A DNA stretch of 64,000 bases from an uncultured Bacteroidales bacterium. GTDB taxonomy: Bacteria; Bacteroidota; Bacteroidia; Bacteroidales; UBA932. The notes under the pieces were generated by a model. It was not told the origin of the DNA and did not search any database. It was given only the letters and a program-made list of their open reading frames with translations. Each line of letters begins with the position of its first letter. The first letter of the stretch is position 1. Both the position numbers and the translations under genes were made by a program. Positions 43,491 through 51,902 of this stretch are shown here, in pieces. Location: assembly GCA_934667175.1 (NCBI GenBank), contig CAKULN010000010.1:1-64000 (forward strand). Direction: 5' to 3'.

Positions 43491-44825
43491 CTATTCCACC
43501 AGTCCGACAGCATCGTTCCAAGCTTCTTTCTTGTAATAGAAGTCCAGCAGCGGGGTTCCGGCGCACGGGAGGTACATGCTGAAGCCGGAATATTCCTTTA
43601 TGTCGAACTCCTCCATAAACCTTGATGTGGTGTTCTTGTAGATGACACAGCCGTCAACGGCCTTGTTCAGGGCCGAGATGTCGGCGTCGGTGGCTCCGCA
43701 CTTTTTGAATATATCCACGAGGTCGTAAAAGTAGTGGCGGTTGCTTCTGTAGTAACCCTGGATCTCATCGGCGGGGGCGGCGGAGATTTCGTCGGCATAT
43801 TCATTGATCATCCTTGCGCAGACTTTCGCGAGGTTGTCCAAGCTACTTGTCCTGATGAGGTTGACTGTCGAGGAACGGTAAACGCCGCTTTGTTTGTCGT
43901 ACCTGTCGAAAGAGTCCTTGAAGAGCCCCTCGAAATCGGGAGTGTCCCTGTTTAAGAGGAACGAAGTGATCTTTGTGTAGTCAAACATTCCGTCGGCCAG
44001 AACTTCCGTCGGGGAGAGTCCGAGGAAGTCTGTCTTGTCCTTGAGGGCGTAGGCCACTTCGACTCCGGCCGTGTAGCACATGTCGAACAGGATATAGTCC
44101 AGATGGAACGGGATTCCGTCCGCGAATTCGCCGATGCTCATCTCGTGCCCGTAGTAAGACTTGCTGATGGCGTCCTGTCCGATTGATCTGGTCATCCCGT
44201 AGTACGGGTCGGTGTCGGCAAGGTTTCCGACCGGAACAGGAAGCCTTTTTATGGCCATAGTGTTTCCTTTGGCCCGGAGAGAAGCCTTACCTTGGGTCTG
44301 GATCTCGCCCTTATGGTCATTCTCAAATCTGCTTGGCTCGGAGAAATAGCCGGCCGGAAGCCATCCCGATCCGTGAGAGGAGAACACAAGCCCGTAGCCC
44401 TTGGCCGGGAACTCGTCCTTGACGTAGGTCAACACCTCACGCATTGTCGACGACGAGGCAGCCACAGTCTCTTCGTCGAAAATCTTCAGTGTGTCGGATA
44501 TGAATTTTCCGTCAACCCTTTTGTAAAGCCGCCTGAGATAGGACTTCACGGGGGCGTAGTTGTAGGATGACTTCGCCATTCTTGAATATACCAGCAGAAC
44601 ATCCCCGCTCTCTTTAGGAATATATCCGGCCGGAAGGCCTTTTTCCGTGTCGTCCATGTTCTCCTTGAGGTAGGAGGTAAGATTGTTGAATCCGCATTCG
44701 TAGAAAAGGAGCACTTCCCTGTCGCCGCTATCAGGCTCGATGGTTCTGTTCTTCTCGCATCCTGCGGCCGCCAGCATGAGAAGTGCCGCCGCGACCGATC
44801 CTGCGATTGCCTTTATGATGTTCAT
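43491..44825 (-). CDS. Clostripain-family (C11) cysteine peptidase lipoprotein
   Basis: 444 aa; lipobox LMLAAAGC (Cys23). It has a caspase-like fold. The catalytic histidine is in YGLVFSSHGSGWLPAGYF (about residue 150) and the catalytic cysteine in DYILFDMCYTAGVEVAYALK (about 248). Peptidase C11 enzymes cleave after Arg or Lys and are often secreted by gut Bacteroidales. An outer-membrane or periplasmic location is inferred from the lipobox. It is a single gene with its own promoter. Confidence 0.88.
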   Translation of the reverse strand: MNIIKAIAGSVAAALLMLAAAGCEKNRTIEPDSGDREVLLFYECGFNNLTSYLKENMDDTEKGLPAGYIPKESGDVLLVYSRMAKSSYNYAPVKSYLRRLYKRVDGKFISDTLKIFDEETVAASSSTMREVLTYVKDEFPAKGYGLVFSSHGSGWLPAGYFSEPSRFENDHKGEIQTQGKASLRAKGNTMAIKRLPVPVGNLADTDPYYGMTRSIGQDAISKSYYGHEMSIGEFADGIPFHLDYILFDMCYTAGVEVAYALKDKTDFLGLSPTEVLADGMFDYTKITSFLLNRDTPDFEGLFKDSFDRYDKQSGVYRSSTVNLIRTSSLDNLAKVCARMINEYADEISAAPADEIQGYYRSNRHYFYDLVDIFKKCGATDADISALNKAVDGCVIYKNTTSRFMEEFDIKEYSGFSMYLPCAGTPLLDFYYKKEAWNDAVGLVE

Positions 44826-44923
44826 AGTTTGTCCTTAACAATTTGTTTCCGATGCCGGAATATGTGATCCTTAAAAGATTATCAACTTAATATTTAACGC
44901 TTGCCAGCGTGGCGCCGGTTTGG

Positions 44924-44931
44924 CAAATATA
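44924..44931 (-). promoter_or_regulatory. -7 element TATATTTG for C11 peptidase gene
   Basis: It is a perfect TAnnTTTG on the minus strand, 99 bp before the ATG. TTTG-like words nearby are not at standard spacing. Confidence 0.45.
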
Positions 44932-45011
44932 CGGAAATTCCTGAATAATGACTATATTTACCGAATGAAGGTGATAACTTTACAAGGTAAACCATAATTA
45001 ATCACGTTTTT

Positions 45012-47018
45012 ATGAAATCAGGATTGAAGATGATTCTCACAATCGGAGCGGCCGCGGCTCTGTGCTCGTGCGGACAAGGGGAGAAGAAGACCCAAGACAA
45101 TGACTTTCACTATCTTCTGGACGAATTCGCCGACCTCAAGGTGATCCGTTTCAAGGTGCCGGGCTGGGATGCCCTGACTCTTGGGCAGAAGGAATATGCC
45201 TACCATCTTTCGGAGGCCGCCAAACTGGGGCGCGACATCACTTGGGATCAGTACTGCAAATGGAACCTCCCGATCCGGCACGTGGTCGAGGATATTCTCA
45301 ATGAATATAAAGGCGACCGTGAATGCGCTGATTTCCAAAACTTCACCGTTTATGCCAAGAGACTTTTCTTCGCCAACGGCATCCATCACCACTATTCCGA
45401 GGACAAGTTCTTCCCGGAGTGTTCAAGGGAATATTTCCAGAGCCTGATGGAGGCCGTCGGAGATGGTGACAAGGCCGCCGAACTGCTTGAGGTGATATAT
45501 TCCCCGGACATCTACCCTCAGCGTCGTTCCACTTCAAAGACAGGTGACATCGTGGAACTTTCCGCGGTGAATTTCTATGATGGCGTGAGCCGTGAGGAGG
45601 TGGAGAAGTACTACAACTCCTTGATGGATCCGAACGACAAGACCCCTGTCTCATACGGCCTCAACACAAAGGTGGTCAAGGAGAACGGCAAGGTTGTCGA
45701 GAAGCCTTGGAAGGTCGGCGGAATCTACGGTCCGGCCTTGGAGAGGATATGTGCGGAGTTGGAGAAAGCCGCCGCTGTTGCGGAGACTGACCTCCAGAAG
45801 AAGGCCATCGGACTCCTTATTGAATATTACAGGACAGGTGATCTGAAGACATGGGACGATTTCAATGTAGACTGGGTTCAGGACACGGTCGGCACGATCG
45901 ATTTCATCAACGGCTTCATCGAGGACTATGACGATCCGCTCGGACGCAAGGCCACCTGGGAGGGCTATGTGAACATGAAGGACTCCGCCGCTTCCGCCCG
46001 TACCGAGGTTCTGAGCGCCAACGCGCAGTGGTTCGAGGACAACTCGCCTGTGGATCCGCGTTTCCGCAAGCCTCACGTGAAGGGCGTCTCGGCCAAGGTT
46101 GTGGACGGCATCACCCTTGCCGGTGCCACATATCCGGCCACCCCGATCGGAATCAACCTTCCTAACGCCGACTGGATCAGACGTGACTACGGCTCGAAGT
46201 CCGTGACCATCGCCAATATCACCCACGCCTACGACTACGCCGCCCAGGAGTCTCCGAAGAGCACTCTGACCGAATTCGCTTACGATCAGGCTGAGATTGA
46301 CGCCTACAAGAAGTACGGCTCCTACACCGACGAGATCCACACAGACCTCCACGAATGCCTTGGCCACGGTTCTGGTCAGCTCCTCCCTGGAGTCTCATCA
46401 ACGGCTCTCGGCGAGTACCAGTCAACCCTTGAGGAGGCCCGCGCCGACTTGTTCGGACTTTACTATATGGCTGATCCTAAGCTTGTCGAGCTTGGAATCA
46501 TGCCTGACGCCGAGGCCTACAAGCCGGCATATTCAAACTACATCAGGAACGGTTTGTTTGTGCAGTTTACCAGAGTCGAGCTCGGCAAGCAGAACACTGA
46601 GGCCCACATGCAGAACCGCAAGCTGATCGCCGAGTGGTGCTACGAGAAGGGTGCGGCCCGTGGAATCATCGAGAAGAAGATGCGTGACGGCAAGACCTAT
46701 TTTGTAGTGAATGACTATGAGGCTCTCCGTGGCCTGTTCGCAGAGCTTCTCGCCGAGATCCAGAGGATCAAGTCCGAGGGTGACTACGCCGCCGGAAAGG
46801 ATCTTGTGGAGACCTATGCCGTCAACATCGATCCTCAGCTCCACAAGGAAGTTCTGGAAAGGTACGCCTCCCTGAACCTCAAGCCTTACGGCGGATTTGT
46901 CAATCCGGACATCGTTCCTGTCAAGAAGGACGGCAAGATTGTGGACTACAAGATCGTCTACGTCGACAACTACCTCCAGCAACAGCTTGACTACGGCAAG
47001 AAGTATCGCACACTTTAA
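45012..47018 (+). CDS. Dipeptidyl peptidase III-like M49 metallopeptidase lipoprotein
   Basis: 668 aa; lipobox ALCSC (Cys20). The M49 zinc signature HECLGHGSG is near residue 447 and the second zinc-binding EEARADLFGLYY near 475. An ADWIRRDYGSKSVTIANI block is family-typical. It removes dipeptides from peptide N-termini in the periplasm or at the surface. It is a single gene, followed by a dense repeat array. Confidence 0.93.
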   Translation: MKSGLKMILTIGAAAALCSCGQGEKKTQDNDFHYLLDEFADLKVIRFKVPGWDALTLGQKEYAYHLSEAAKLGRDITWDQYCKWNLPIRHVVEDILNEYKGDRECADFQNFTVYAKRLFFANGIHHHYSEDKFFPECSREYFQSLMEAVGDGDKAAELLEVIYSPDIYPQRRSTSKTGDIVELSAVNFYDGVSREEVEKYYNSLMDPNDKTPVSYGLNTKVVKENGKVVEKPWKVGGIYGPALERICAELEKAAAVAETDLQKKAIGLLIEYYRTGDLKTWDDFNVDWVQDTVGTIDFINGFIEDYDDPLGRKATWEGYVNMKDSAASARTEVLSANAQWFEDNSPVDPRFRKPHVKGVSAKVVDGITLAGATYPATPIGINLPNADWIRRDYGSKSVTIANITHAYDYAAQESPKSTLTEFAYDQAEIDAYKKYGSYTDEIHTDLHECLGHGSGQLLPGVSSTALGEYQSTLEEARADLFGLYYMADPKLVELGIMPDAEAYKPAYSNYIRNGLFVQFTRVELGKQNTEAHMQNRKLIAEWCYEKGAARGIIEKKMRDGKTYFVVNDYEALRGLFAELLAEIQRIKSEGDYAAGKDLVETYAVNIDPQLHKEVLERYASLNLKPYGGFVNPDIVPVKKDGKIVDYKIVYVDNYLQQQLDYGKKYRTL

Positions 47019-47028
47019 CCCGGCCGCT

Positions 47029-47365
47029 AATCCCAACTCAGCCGCTGATCCCAACCCGGTCGCTGAGCCTTACCCGGTCGCTGAGCCTGCCGAAGCGACC
47101 GTGGTTCGGCAAGTTCCCCAACCATGGTTCGGCAAGCTCCCCAACCGTGGTCCGACAGACTCATCAGGCGGCACCCTTCGGTCGCTGAGCCTGTCGAAGC
47201 GACCGTGGTTCGGCAAGTTCACCAACCGTGGTCCGACAGACTCATCAGGCGGTGCCCTTCGGTCGCTGAGCCTGTCGAAGCGACCGTGGTCCGGCAGGTT
47301 CTCCAATCGTGGTTCGGCAGCTCACTAGATGGCACCCTTCGGTCGCTGAGCCTGTCGAAGCGACA
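47029..47365. repeat. Palindromic core-repeat array R6 (~80-bp period)
   Basis: It fills the gap between the M49 gene and xerD. A unit containing a GGTCGC-armed palindrome, a GGTT/AACC-armed copy and the word GTCCGACAGACTCATCAGGC repeats at about 80-bp intervals (starts near 47171, 47252 and 47331). No gene or RNA was seen in it. Confidence 0.9.
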
Positions 47366-47400
47366 TGACCGTCGAGACGAAGTATTGAAGAATTAAAACA

Positions 47401-48276
47401 GTGAACCAGACAGAAAGAATATTACAGGAATATTCCTCATACCTGAAGATCGAGCGCGCGATGTCGCCCAACACGGTGATATCGTACTCATCTGACGTAA
47501 AGGAGTTCTTCTCGGTCGTGACCACCGCACCCGCAGACGTGACCACACAGGAAATCCTGAACTATCTTTCGTCCTGTGACACTCTTTCGAAGCGTTCTCA
47601 GGCCCGTTTCCTGAGTTCGCTTCGATCTTTTTTCGATTGGCTTGTCATGGAAGGGGAGCGCAAGGAAAACCCTTGTGATCCGATCGACTCCCCCAAGATG
47701 GGCCGTTATCTTCCCGCTGTCCTGTCCGTCGATGAGGTCAGCGCCATAATGGATTCGGTGGATCTTTCGTCCTGGACCGGCAAGCGCGACCGTGCTATTC
47801 TGGAGGTCCTTTACGGATGCGGACTGCGTGTCTCCGAGGCCGTTGGTTTACGAATATCCTGCGTCTACATCGATGAATCATTTGTCCGTGTCATAGGCAA
47901 GGGCAACAAGGAGCGCATAGTCCCGATGGGGGAGATGGCCGCCTCCGCAGTCCGGAACTACCTGGCCGTCAGACCGGCCCCCTTTTCGTCCGAGTTTGAT
48001 GACACCCTGTTTCTGAACCGCTTCGGCAAATCACTGAGCCGTGTCTCGATGTTCTCCATCGTAAAACGTCAGGCCATGCTGGCCGGCATCCACAAGGAAA
48101 TCTCTCCGCACACCTTCCGCCACTCCTTCGCTACCCACCTGATCGAGAACGGCGCCGACCTCCGTGTCGTCCAAGACATGTTAGGCCACGAGCAGATCAC
48201 CACCACCGAGATCTACACCCACATCGACACCACCACCTGGCAACAGTCCGTCCTCTCCCATCACCCCCGCCGATAA
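47401..48276 (+). CDS. xerD: XerC/XerD-type tyrosine recombinase
   Basis: 291 aa from a GTG start. An N-terminal SAM-like core-binding domain (ILQEYSSYLKIERAMSPNTV) precedes the catalytic domain with all active residues: Arg in GCGLRVSEAVGL, Lys in GKGNKERIVPMG, His and Arg in HTFRHSFATHLI, His in MLGHEQITTTEI and Tyr in IYTHIDT. The length and the LENG-type wording fit housekeeping XerD, which resolves chromosome dimers at dif; XerC cannot be excluded. No phage or element genes are adjacent, though repeat arrays flank it on both sides. Confidence 0.85.
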   Translation: MNQTERILQEYSSYLKIERAMSPNTVISYSSDVKEFFSVVTTAPADVTTQEILNYLSSCDTLSKRSQARFLSSLRSFFDWLVMEGERKENPCDPIDSPKMGRYLPAVLSVDEVSAIMDSVDLSSWTGKRDRAILEVLYGCGLRVSEAVGLRISCVYIDESFVRVIGKGNKERIVPMGEMAASAVRNYLAVRPAPFSSEFDDTLFLNRFGKSLSRVSMFSIVKRQAMLAGIHKEISPHTFRHSFATHLIENGADLRVVQDMLGHEQITTTEIYTHIDTTTWQQSVLSHHPRR

Positions 48277-48295
48277 TCCCTTCAACCCACTGTGC

Positions 48296-48660
48296 CCAAG
48301 ACGACATATTTCCGAAATCGTTCCCCGAGAGTGCACCGTGCACCCTTGGGCGACATTTTCCCCCGAAAATCGTTCCCCAAGAGAGCACCGTGCATTCTTG
48401 AGCGTCATTTATCTCTGAAATTGATTTCCGAGAGTGCACCGTGCACTCTTGGGAGTCACTTTCCCCCGGAATCGCTTCCCTAAAGCGCTTCCCTGCACTC
48501 TTGAGCGTCATTTATCTCTGAAATTGATTTCCGAGAGTGCACCGTGCACTCTTGAGCGTCATTTATCTCTGAAATCGTTTCCCGAGAGTGCACCGTGCAC
48601 TCTTGGGAGTCACTTTCCCCCGGAATCGCTTCCCTAAAGCGCTCCGCAGCGACATTGAAC
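48296..48660. repeat. 51-52 bp tandem palindrome array downstream of xerD
   Basis: Copies of AGAGTGCAC-C-GTGCACTCT start near 48331, 48383, 48434, 48537 and 48588; degenerate copies lie near 48485 and 48639, giving a constant 51-52 bp period. The 30-bp intervening segments are of two alternating types (one with GTCACTTTCCCCCGGAATCG, one with GTCATTTATCTCTGAAATYG) rather than unique. The array ends just before the ComEA-like gene. No coding function was seen. Confidence 0.92.
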
Positions 48661-48693
48661 GACACTTCGCTCCCGGAACGTTACTCTGGGACG

Positions 48694-49728
48694 CTAATCA
48701 GCACCCGGCGGGGGAGCGATGCGGCACTTGGCGAGTTTGGAGGCTTTGTCGGGCGGAAGAATGCCGGCTTTTTGAAGGTTGGAGACAGTCCAGTCGGTTT
48801 TTGGAGAGTTCTCGCGGAATATTATGATGCTCCGCGCGGCACGTTTTCCGATGTAGGGATGCGCCGCAAGTTCCTTTTCCGGAAGTGTCCATAATGAATA
48901 TGCCGGAGTGGCGGCGGTGTCCAGCCGGATGAGATCCTTAAGGTTGTCGAACTTCTCCTGATCAAAGTGCCAGATGTCCATGAGTTGCTCGGGGTAGGAA
49001 TATCCTCCCAGTTCCTTACGGTATGAGACCATCTTGCCGGCGAAGAACTTGCCGATGCCAGGGAGCGACATGAATGTCGCTGAGTCAGCCGAGTTGATGT
49101 CGATTTTAGGAATATCAATGTACTTCTCCAAGCGCTTGAACACGGAGTCCTCCACAACGTAGGACTTCGCGAAGTCACTCCTACGGCGGAACCGGCCACC
49201 TTTCCGACGATAATTGTCAATGGACTGTGCTTGTTTCTGCGAGAATCCAAGGCGCATCAGGTCATCTATGCTTGCCGTGTTCGGATCAAAGCGGAAACTC
49301 TCGTACTTTCTTGGTGTGTGATTCCGTCTGATTTGCTCGGCTTGTAAGGAATGTTCGGAGTTTTTCCGGTATGTGCCGGTCCGATACTTCGCTCCGGCAG
49401 GCTCAGTCGCTCCGGCAGGCTCAGTCGCTCCGGCAGGCTCAGTCGCTCCGGCAGGCTCAGCGACCGGAAGAGTAGTCTCGGAGGCTGGAAGTTCCGGTCG
49501 CTGAGCCTGTCGAAGCGACCGTCCCCCACCGGTTTCAGACTCTAAAGCCTGCGCATAGACAAACACCGTGTCTGGCTCGTCATGATTGGCGATGACCCTT
49601 GCGACAGCCGCCTTATGGATGAACAAGGCGGCTTGGTAACCGACAATGAGAAACAGCAGGGCCACAGCCCCGACAACGAATGATGTGGACGGTCTCTTGC
49701 CATCCTCTTTGGAGTTGAAGTCTTTCAT
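48694..49728 (-). CDS. ComEA-like helix-hairpin-helix protein with repeat-derived linker
   Basis: 344 aa. There is one membrane helix (about 17-37, VVGAVALLFLIVGYQAALFI). A linker at about 68-113 is encoded by palindromic repeats (SLRQAQRPELPASETT, then AEPAGATEPAGATEPAGATE). The C-terminal half has helix-hairpin-helix units: FDPNTASIDDLMRLGFSQKQ, IDINSADSATFMSLPGIGKF and a third around HPYIGKRAARSIIIF. ComEA-type proteins bind DNA at the membrane in uptake; in Bacteroidetes the role is less clear. It is membrane-anchored with its DNA-binding part outside. Confidence 0.8.
   Translation of the reverse strand: MKDFNSKEDGKRPSTSFVVGAVALLFLIVGYQAALFIHKAAVARVIANHDEPDTVFVYAQALESETGGGRSLRQAQRPELPASETTLPVAEPAGATEPAGATEPAGATEPAGAKYRTGTYRKNSEHSLQAEQIRRNHTPRKYESFRFDPNTASIDDLMRLGFSQKQAQSIDNYRRKGGRFRRRSDFAKSYVVEDSVFKRLEKYIDIPKIDINSADSATFMSLPGIGKFFAGKMVSYRKELGGYSYPEQLMDIWHFDQEKFDNLKDLIRLDTAATPAYSLWTLPEKELAAHPYIGKRAARSIIIFRENSPKTDWTVSNLQKAGILPPDKASKLAKCRIAPPPGAD
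49384..49524. repeat. Palindromic repeats inside the ComEA-like gene (R7)
   Basis: Four copies of an 18-bp unit (GCTCCGGCAGGCTCAGTC form) in tandem are followed by GGTCGC-armed pieces. On the minus strand they encode TEPAGA repeats and, in another frame of the core, SLRQAQRPE. Confidence 0.9.
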
Positions 49729-49877
49729 AATATTCGGAGATTTATTCAGTTCAGATCATGTGAGAAAAAGTTATGTTATGGTTAAATGTGAAAACAATAA
49801 GACTTAAGCGATATAAGTGTGCAAGTGAGACATTTCCTTTCTGAAGATCTCACATAATGAGCGGTCATATTCAAAAT

Positions 49878-50588
49878 CTACTCTTCCGCTTCTGACTTGC
49901 GCCGTTTTTTCTCTGAAGGCGCTCCTGCGACAACTATGACAATCTCCCCCTTCGGCTCATGTTCCTTGTACCATGAGGACACATCTGCCAGCGTGCCACG
50001 CTTGTGCTCCTCATGAATTTTGGAGATTTCGCGCGCTACGGAGCACTCGCGCTCTGGACCGAAATATTCAATGAACTGGTCAAGAGTCTTGACCAACCTG
50101 TATGGAGATTCGTAGAATATCATGGTCCTGGTTTCGGCGGCAAGTTCTTTCAGCAAAGTCTGACGTCCTTTCTTGACCGGCAGGAATCCCTCGAAGCAGA
50201 ATCTGTCGCATGGCAGTCCCGAAGAGACTATCGCCGGGATGCAGGCTGTCGCTCCGGGAAGAGTCTGCACCTCGATGCCTTCGGCCGCGCATGTCCGCAC
50301 AAGAAGAAATCCCGGGTCAGAGATTCCGGGCGTTCCGGCATCGCTGATCAGGGCCACATTCAGGCCTCCGAGAATCCTCTCCTTGATCATCTCCGCCGTC
50401 TGGTGCTCGTTGAACTTGTGGTGTGACTGGAGTTTGCCGTGGATGTCATAACGGTGGAGAAGGACACTGCTGGTCCTTGTGTCTTCGGCAAGGATCAGGT
50501 CGGCGTCTTTCAGCACCTGGACGGCTCTGAAAGTCATGTCATCCAGATTTCCGACCGGGGTCGGTACTATGTAGAGGATTCCGGGCAT
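49878..50588 (-). CDS. rsmI: 16S rRNA 2'-O-ribose C1402 methyltransferase
   Basis: 236 aa from ATG 50588 (an in-frame ATG upstream at 50636 adds 16 non-family residues). A SAM-dependent tetrapyrrole-methylase fold: LYIVPTPVGNLDDMTFRAVQ, ILAEDTRTSSVLLHRYDI, ALISDAGTPGISDPGFLLVR and the GFLPVKKG block are RsmI signatures. It methylates C1402 of 16S rRNA. The basic C-terminal tail KKRRKSEAEE is unremarkable. It lies downstream of the repeat-rich hypothetical gene. Confidence 0.94.
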   Translation of the reverse strand: MPGILYIVPTPVGNLDDMTFRAVQVLKDADLILAEDTRTSSVLLHRYDIHGKLQSHHKFNEHQTAEMIKERILGGLNVALISDAGTPGISDPGFLLVRTCAAEGIEVQTLPGATACIPAIVSSGLPCDRFCFEGFLPVKKGRQTLLKELAAETRTMIFYESPYRLVKTLDQFIEYFGPERECSVAREISKIHEEHKRGTLADVSSWYKEHEPKGEIVIVVAGAPSEKKRRKSEAEE

Positions 50589-50646
50589 GGTTGTGCCGTT
50601 TGTGTTTTTGTCTTGCGTTGTCGGGCGGGCCATCAATGTGACGGTT

Positions 50647-51804
50647 TTATCTAAGCTTCCTGCGCACGGCCATCATCAGTCTGTAGACCGGCTCGGAGTT
50701 CAGGTCCCAGTCCGGGAAGTTTGTCTGGATGTAGGCGAGCGCCTCGTCAAGGGTGGTCATGCCGTTGAAGGCGCTGATTGTGTTCTGGAAGAGGAGCGGA
50801 TCTTCCTTGAACAGGACGTTGATCAGCAGCACCCTGTCGTTGAGGGAGATGGCGCTGATGACGTTCTTGACTTGGGATCCGGGGCGGTCTGTCCTCCAGG
50901 CTTGCTTTTCGGCCATCACGTCCATTACGGCGGTCTCGGCTTTCTGGCTGTCCAGAATTGTTGTCTTAGGCTTCGGCGCAGGAGTAGGGTCCGGTTCCGG
51001 AGTCTGTTTGGTCACAATCTCAGGCTCGATGTCGAGCGTCGGCTCCGGCATTGGGCTCGGAGCGGGTTCGTGTGCCGGTCCTGGAGCGGCGAAAGGGTTG
51101 TCCATCGGGAGGTCATCGTCAAACGGAAGGTCATCGTCCGGTTGAGTGACACGAGATTCTGGCGTGGCGGTCACTTCGACGGGCTCAGTCACTTCGACAG
51201 GCTCAGTGGCCGAACCGGGCTCAGTGACCGTCGAATTGTGCTCTGTGGCCGTGCCGGGGGCTTCGAGGGCCTCTGCGGTCACTTCGACGGGTTCGGTCAC
51301 TTCGACAGGCTCAGTGACCGCTTCGGGCTCAGTGGCCGGAATGTCCTCGGTCGCTGAGCTTGTGGTTCGACAAGGCTCACCAACCATCGAAGCGACCGCA
51401 TATTCAACGATAGGATCTTCTATGACGGAAGGAATGTCAATGTCCTGAAAGTCAATTTCGATTGGGGTTTGAATGTCAAACGCCTCTTCGGGCTCAGTCA
51501 CTTCGGCAGGCTCAGTCACTTCGGCAGGCTCGGTCACTTCGGCAGGCTCAGTCACTTCGGCAGGCTCGGTCACTTCGGCAGGCTCGGTGCCCGTCGTTTT
51601 GTTCTCTGTGCCCGCGTCGTGGGCTTCGAGGGCCTCTGAGGTCACTGAGCTTGTCGAAGTGACCACACCTTGCTCAGTGACCGCTTCGGGCCCAGTGACC
51701 GTAAGAAGCCCCCGCACCTCATTCTCAAGAGCCTCAAGCTCCGTCTTTATGTTGTCTATTCTTTCCAGCAGGGCGGAAAGCCTTTTTTCATCGATGTTTC
51801 CCAT
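50647..51804 (-). CDS. Conserved Bacteroidales protein with repeat-expanded linker
   Basis: 385 aa from ATG 51804; a longer frame (to 51867) would run into the divergent tdk promoter. The N-terminal coiled coil (KRLSALLERIDNIKTELEAL) and a C-terminal helical domain (ISLNDRVLLINVLFKEDPLL ... LAYIQTNFPDWDLNSEPVYR) are conserved in Bacteroidales, but the function is unknown to me. Between them, residues ~65-255 consist largely of repeat-encoded TEPAEV/TEPVEV units and one SMVGEPCRTTSSAT segment. The linker is probably disordered and acidic. The gene is divergent from tdk. Confidence 0.75.
   Translation of the reverse strand: MGNIDEKRLSALLERIDNIKTELEALENEVRGLLTVTGPEAVTEQGVVTSTSSVTSEALEAHDAGTENKTTGTEPAEVTEPAEVTEPAEVTEPAEVTEPAEVTEPEEAFDIQTPIEIDFQDIDIPSVIEDPIVEYAVASMVGEPCRTTSSATEDIPATEPEAVTEPVEVTEPVEVTAEALEAPGTATEHNSTVTEPGSATEPVEVTEPVEVTATPESRVTQPDDDLPFDDDLPMDNPFAAPGPAHEPAPSPMPEPTLDIEPEIVTKQTPEPDPTPAPKPKTTILDSQKAETAVMDVMAEKQAWRTDRPGSQVKNVISAISLNDRVLLINVLFKEDPLLFQNTISAFNGMTTLDEALAYIQTNFPDWDLNSEPVYRLMMAVRRKLR
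51169..51710. repeat. Palindromic repeats inside the hypothetical gene (R8)
   Basis: Over 500 bp of core repeats occur in at least three groups: GGTCAC-armed copies near 51169-51340, a GGTT/AACC-armed copy near 51360-51392, and a run of near-identical 18-bp GTCACTTCGGCAGGCTCA units at 51497-51590. All stay open on the minus strand and encode the TEPAEV-type linker. Confidence 0.92.
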
Positions 51805-51813
51805 AAAAAATAC

Positions 51814-51821
51814 TATCTTTG
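51814..51821 (+). promoter_or_regulatory. -7 element TATCTTTG for tdk
   Basis: It is a perfect TAnnTTTG 82 bp before the tdk ATG and just upstream of the divergent gene's start codon. Confidence 0.6.
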
Positions 51822-51902
51822 CCTGACAAACCTTGGAGCGGAAACCACGCCGTGGAGCCAAGGCCACATGAGTGTTATTGATTATTCAACAAATCTAACG
51901 AA

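Noticed and set aside
46897..47396. Plus- and minus-strand frames translating array R6 (peptides rich in SLSLSKRP)
   Set aside because: They are open only because the repeat core lacks stops in several frames; no start context or conserved domain.
47401..48276. Integrase of a genomic island or prophage
   Set aside because: Length and motifs fit a housekeeping Xer protein; no tRNA target, phage genes or element boundaries adjoin it.
48296..48660. CRISPR-like array (regular palindromic repeats with ~30-bp intervals)
   Set aside because: The intervals are of only two recurring types, not unique spacers, and no cas genes are nearby.
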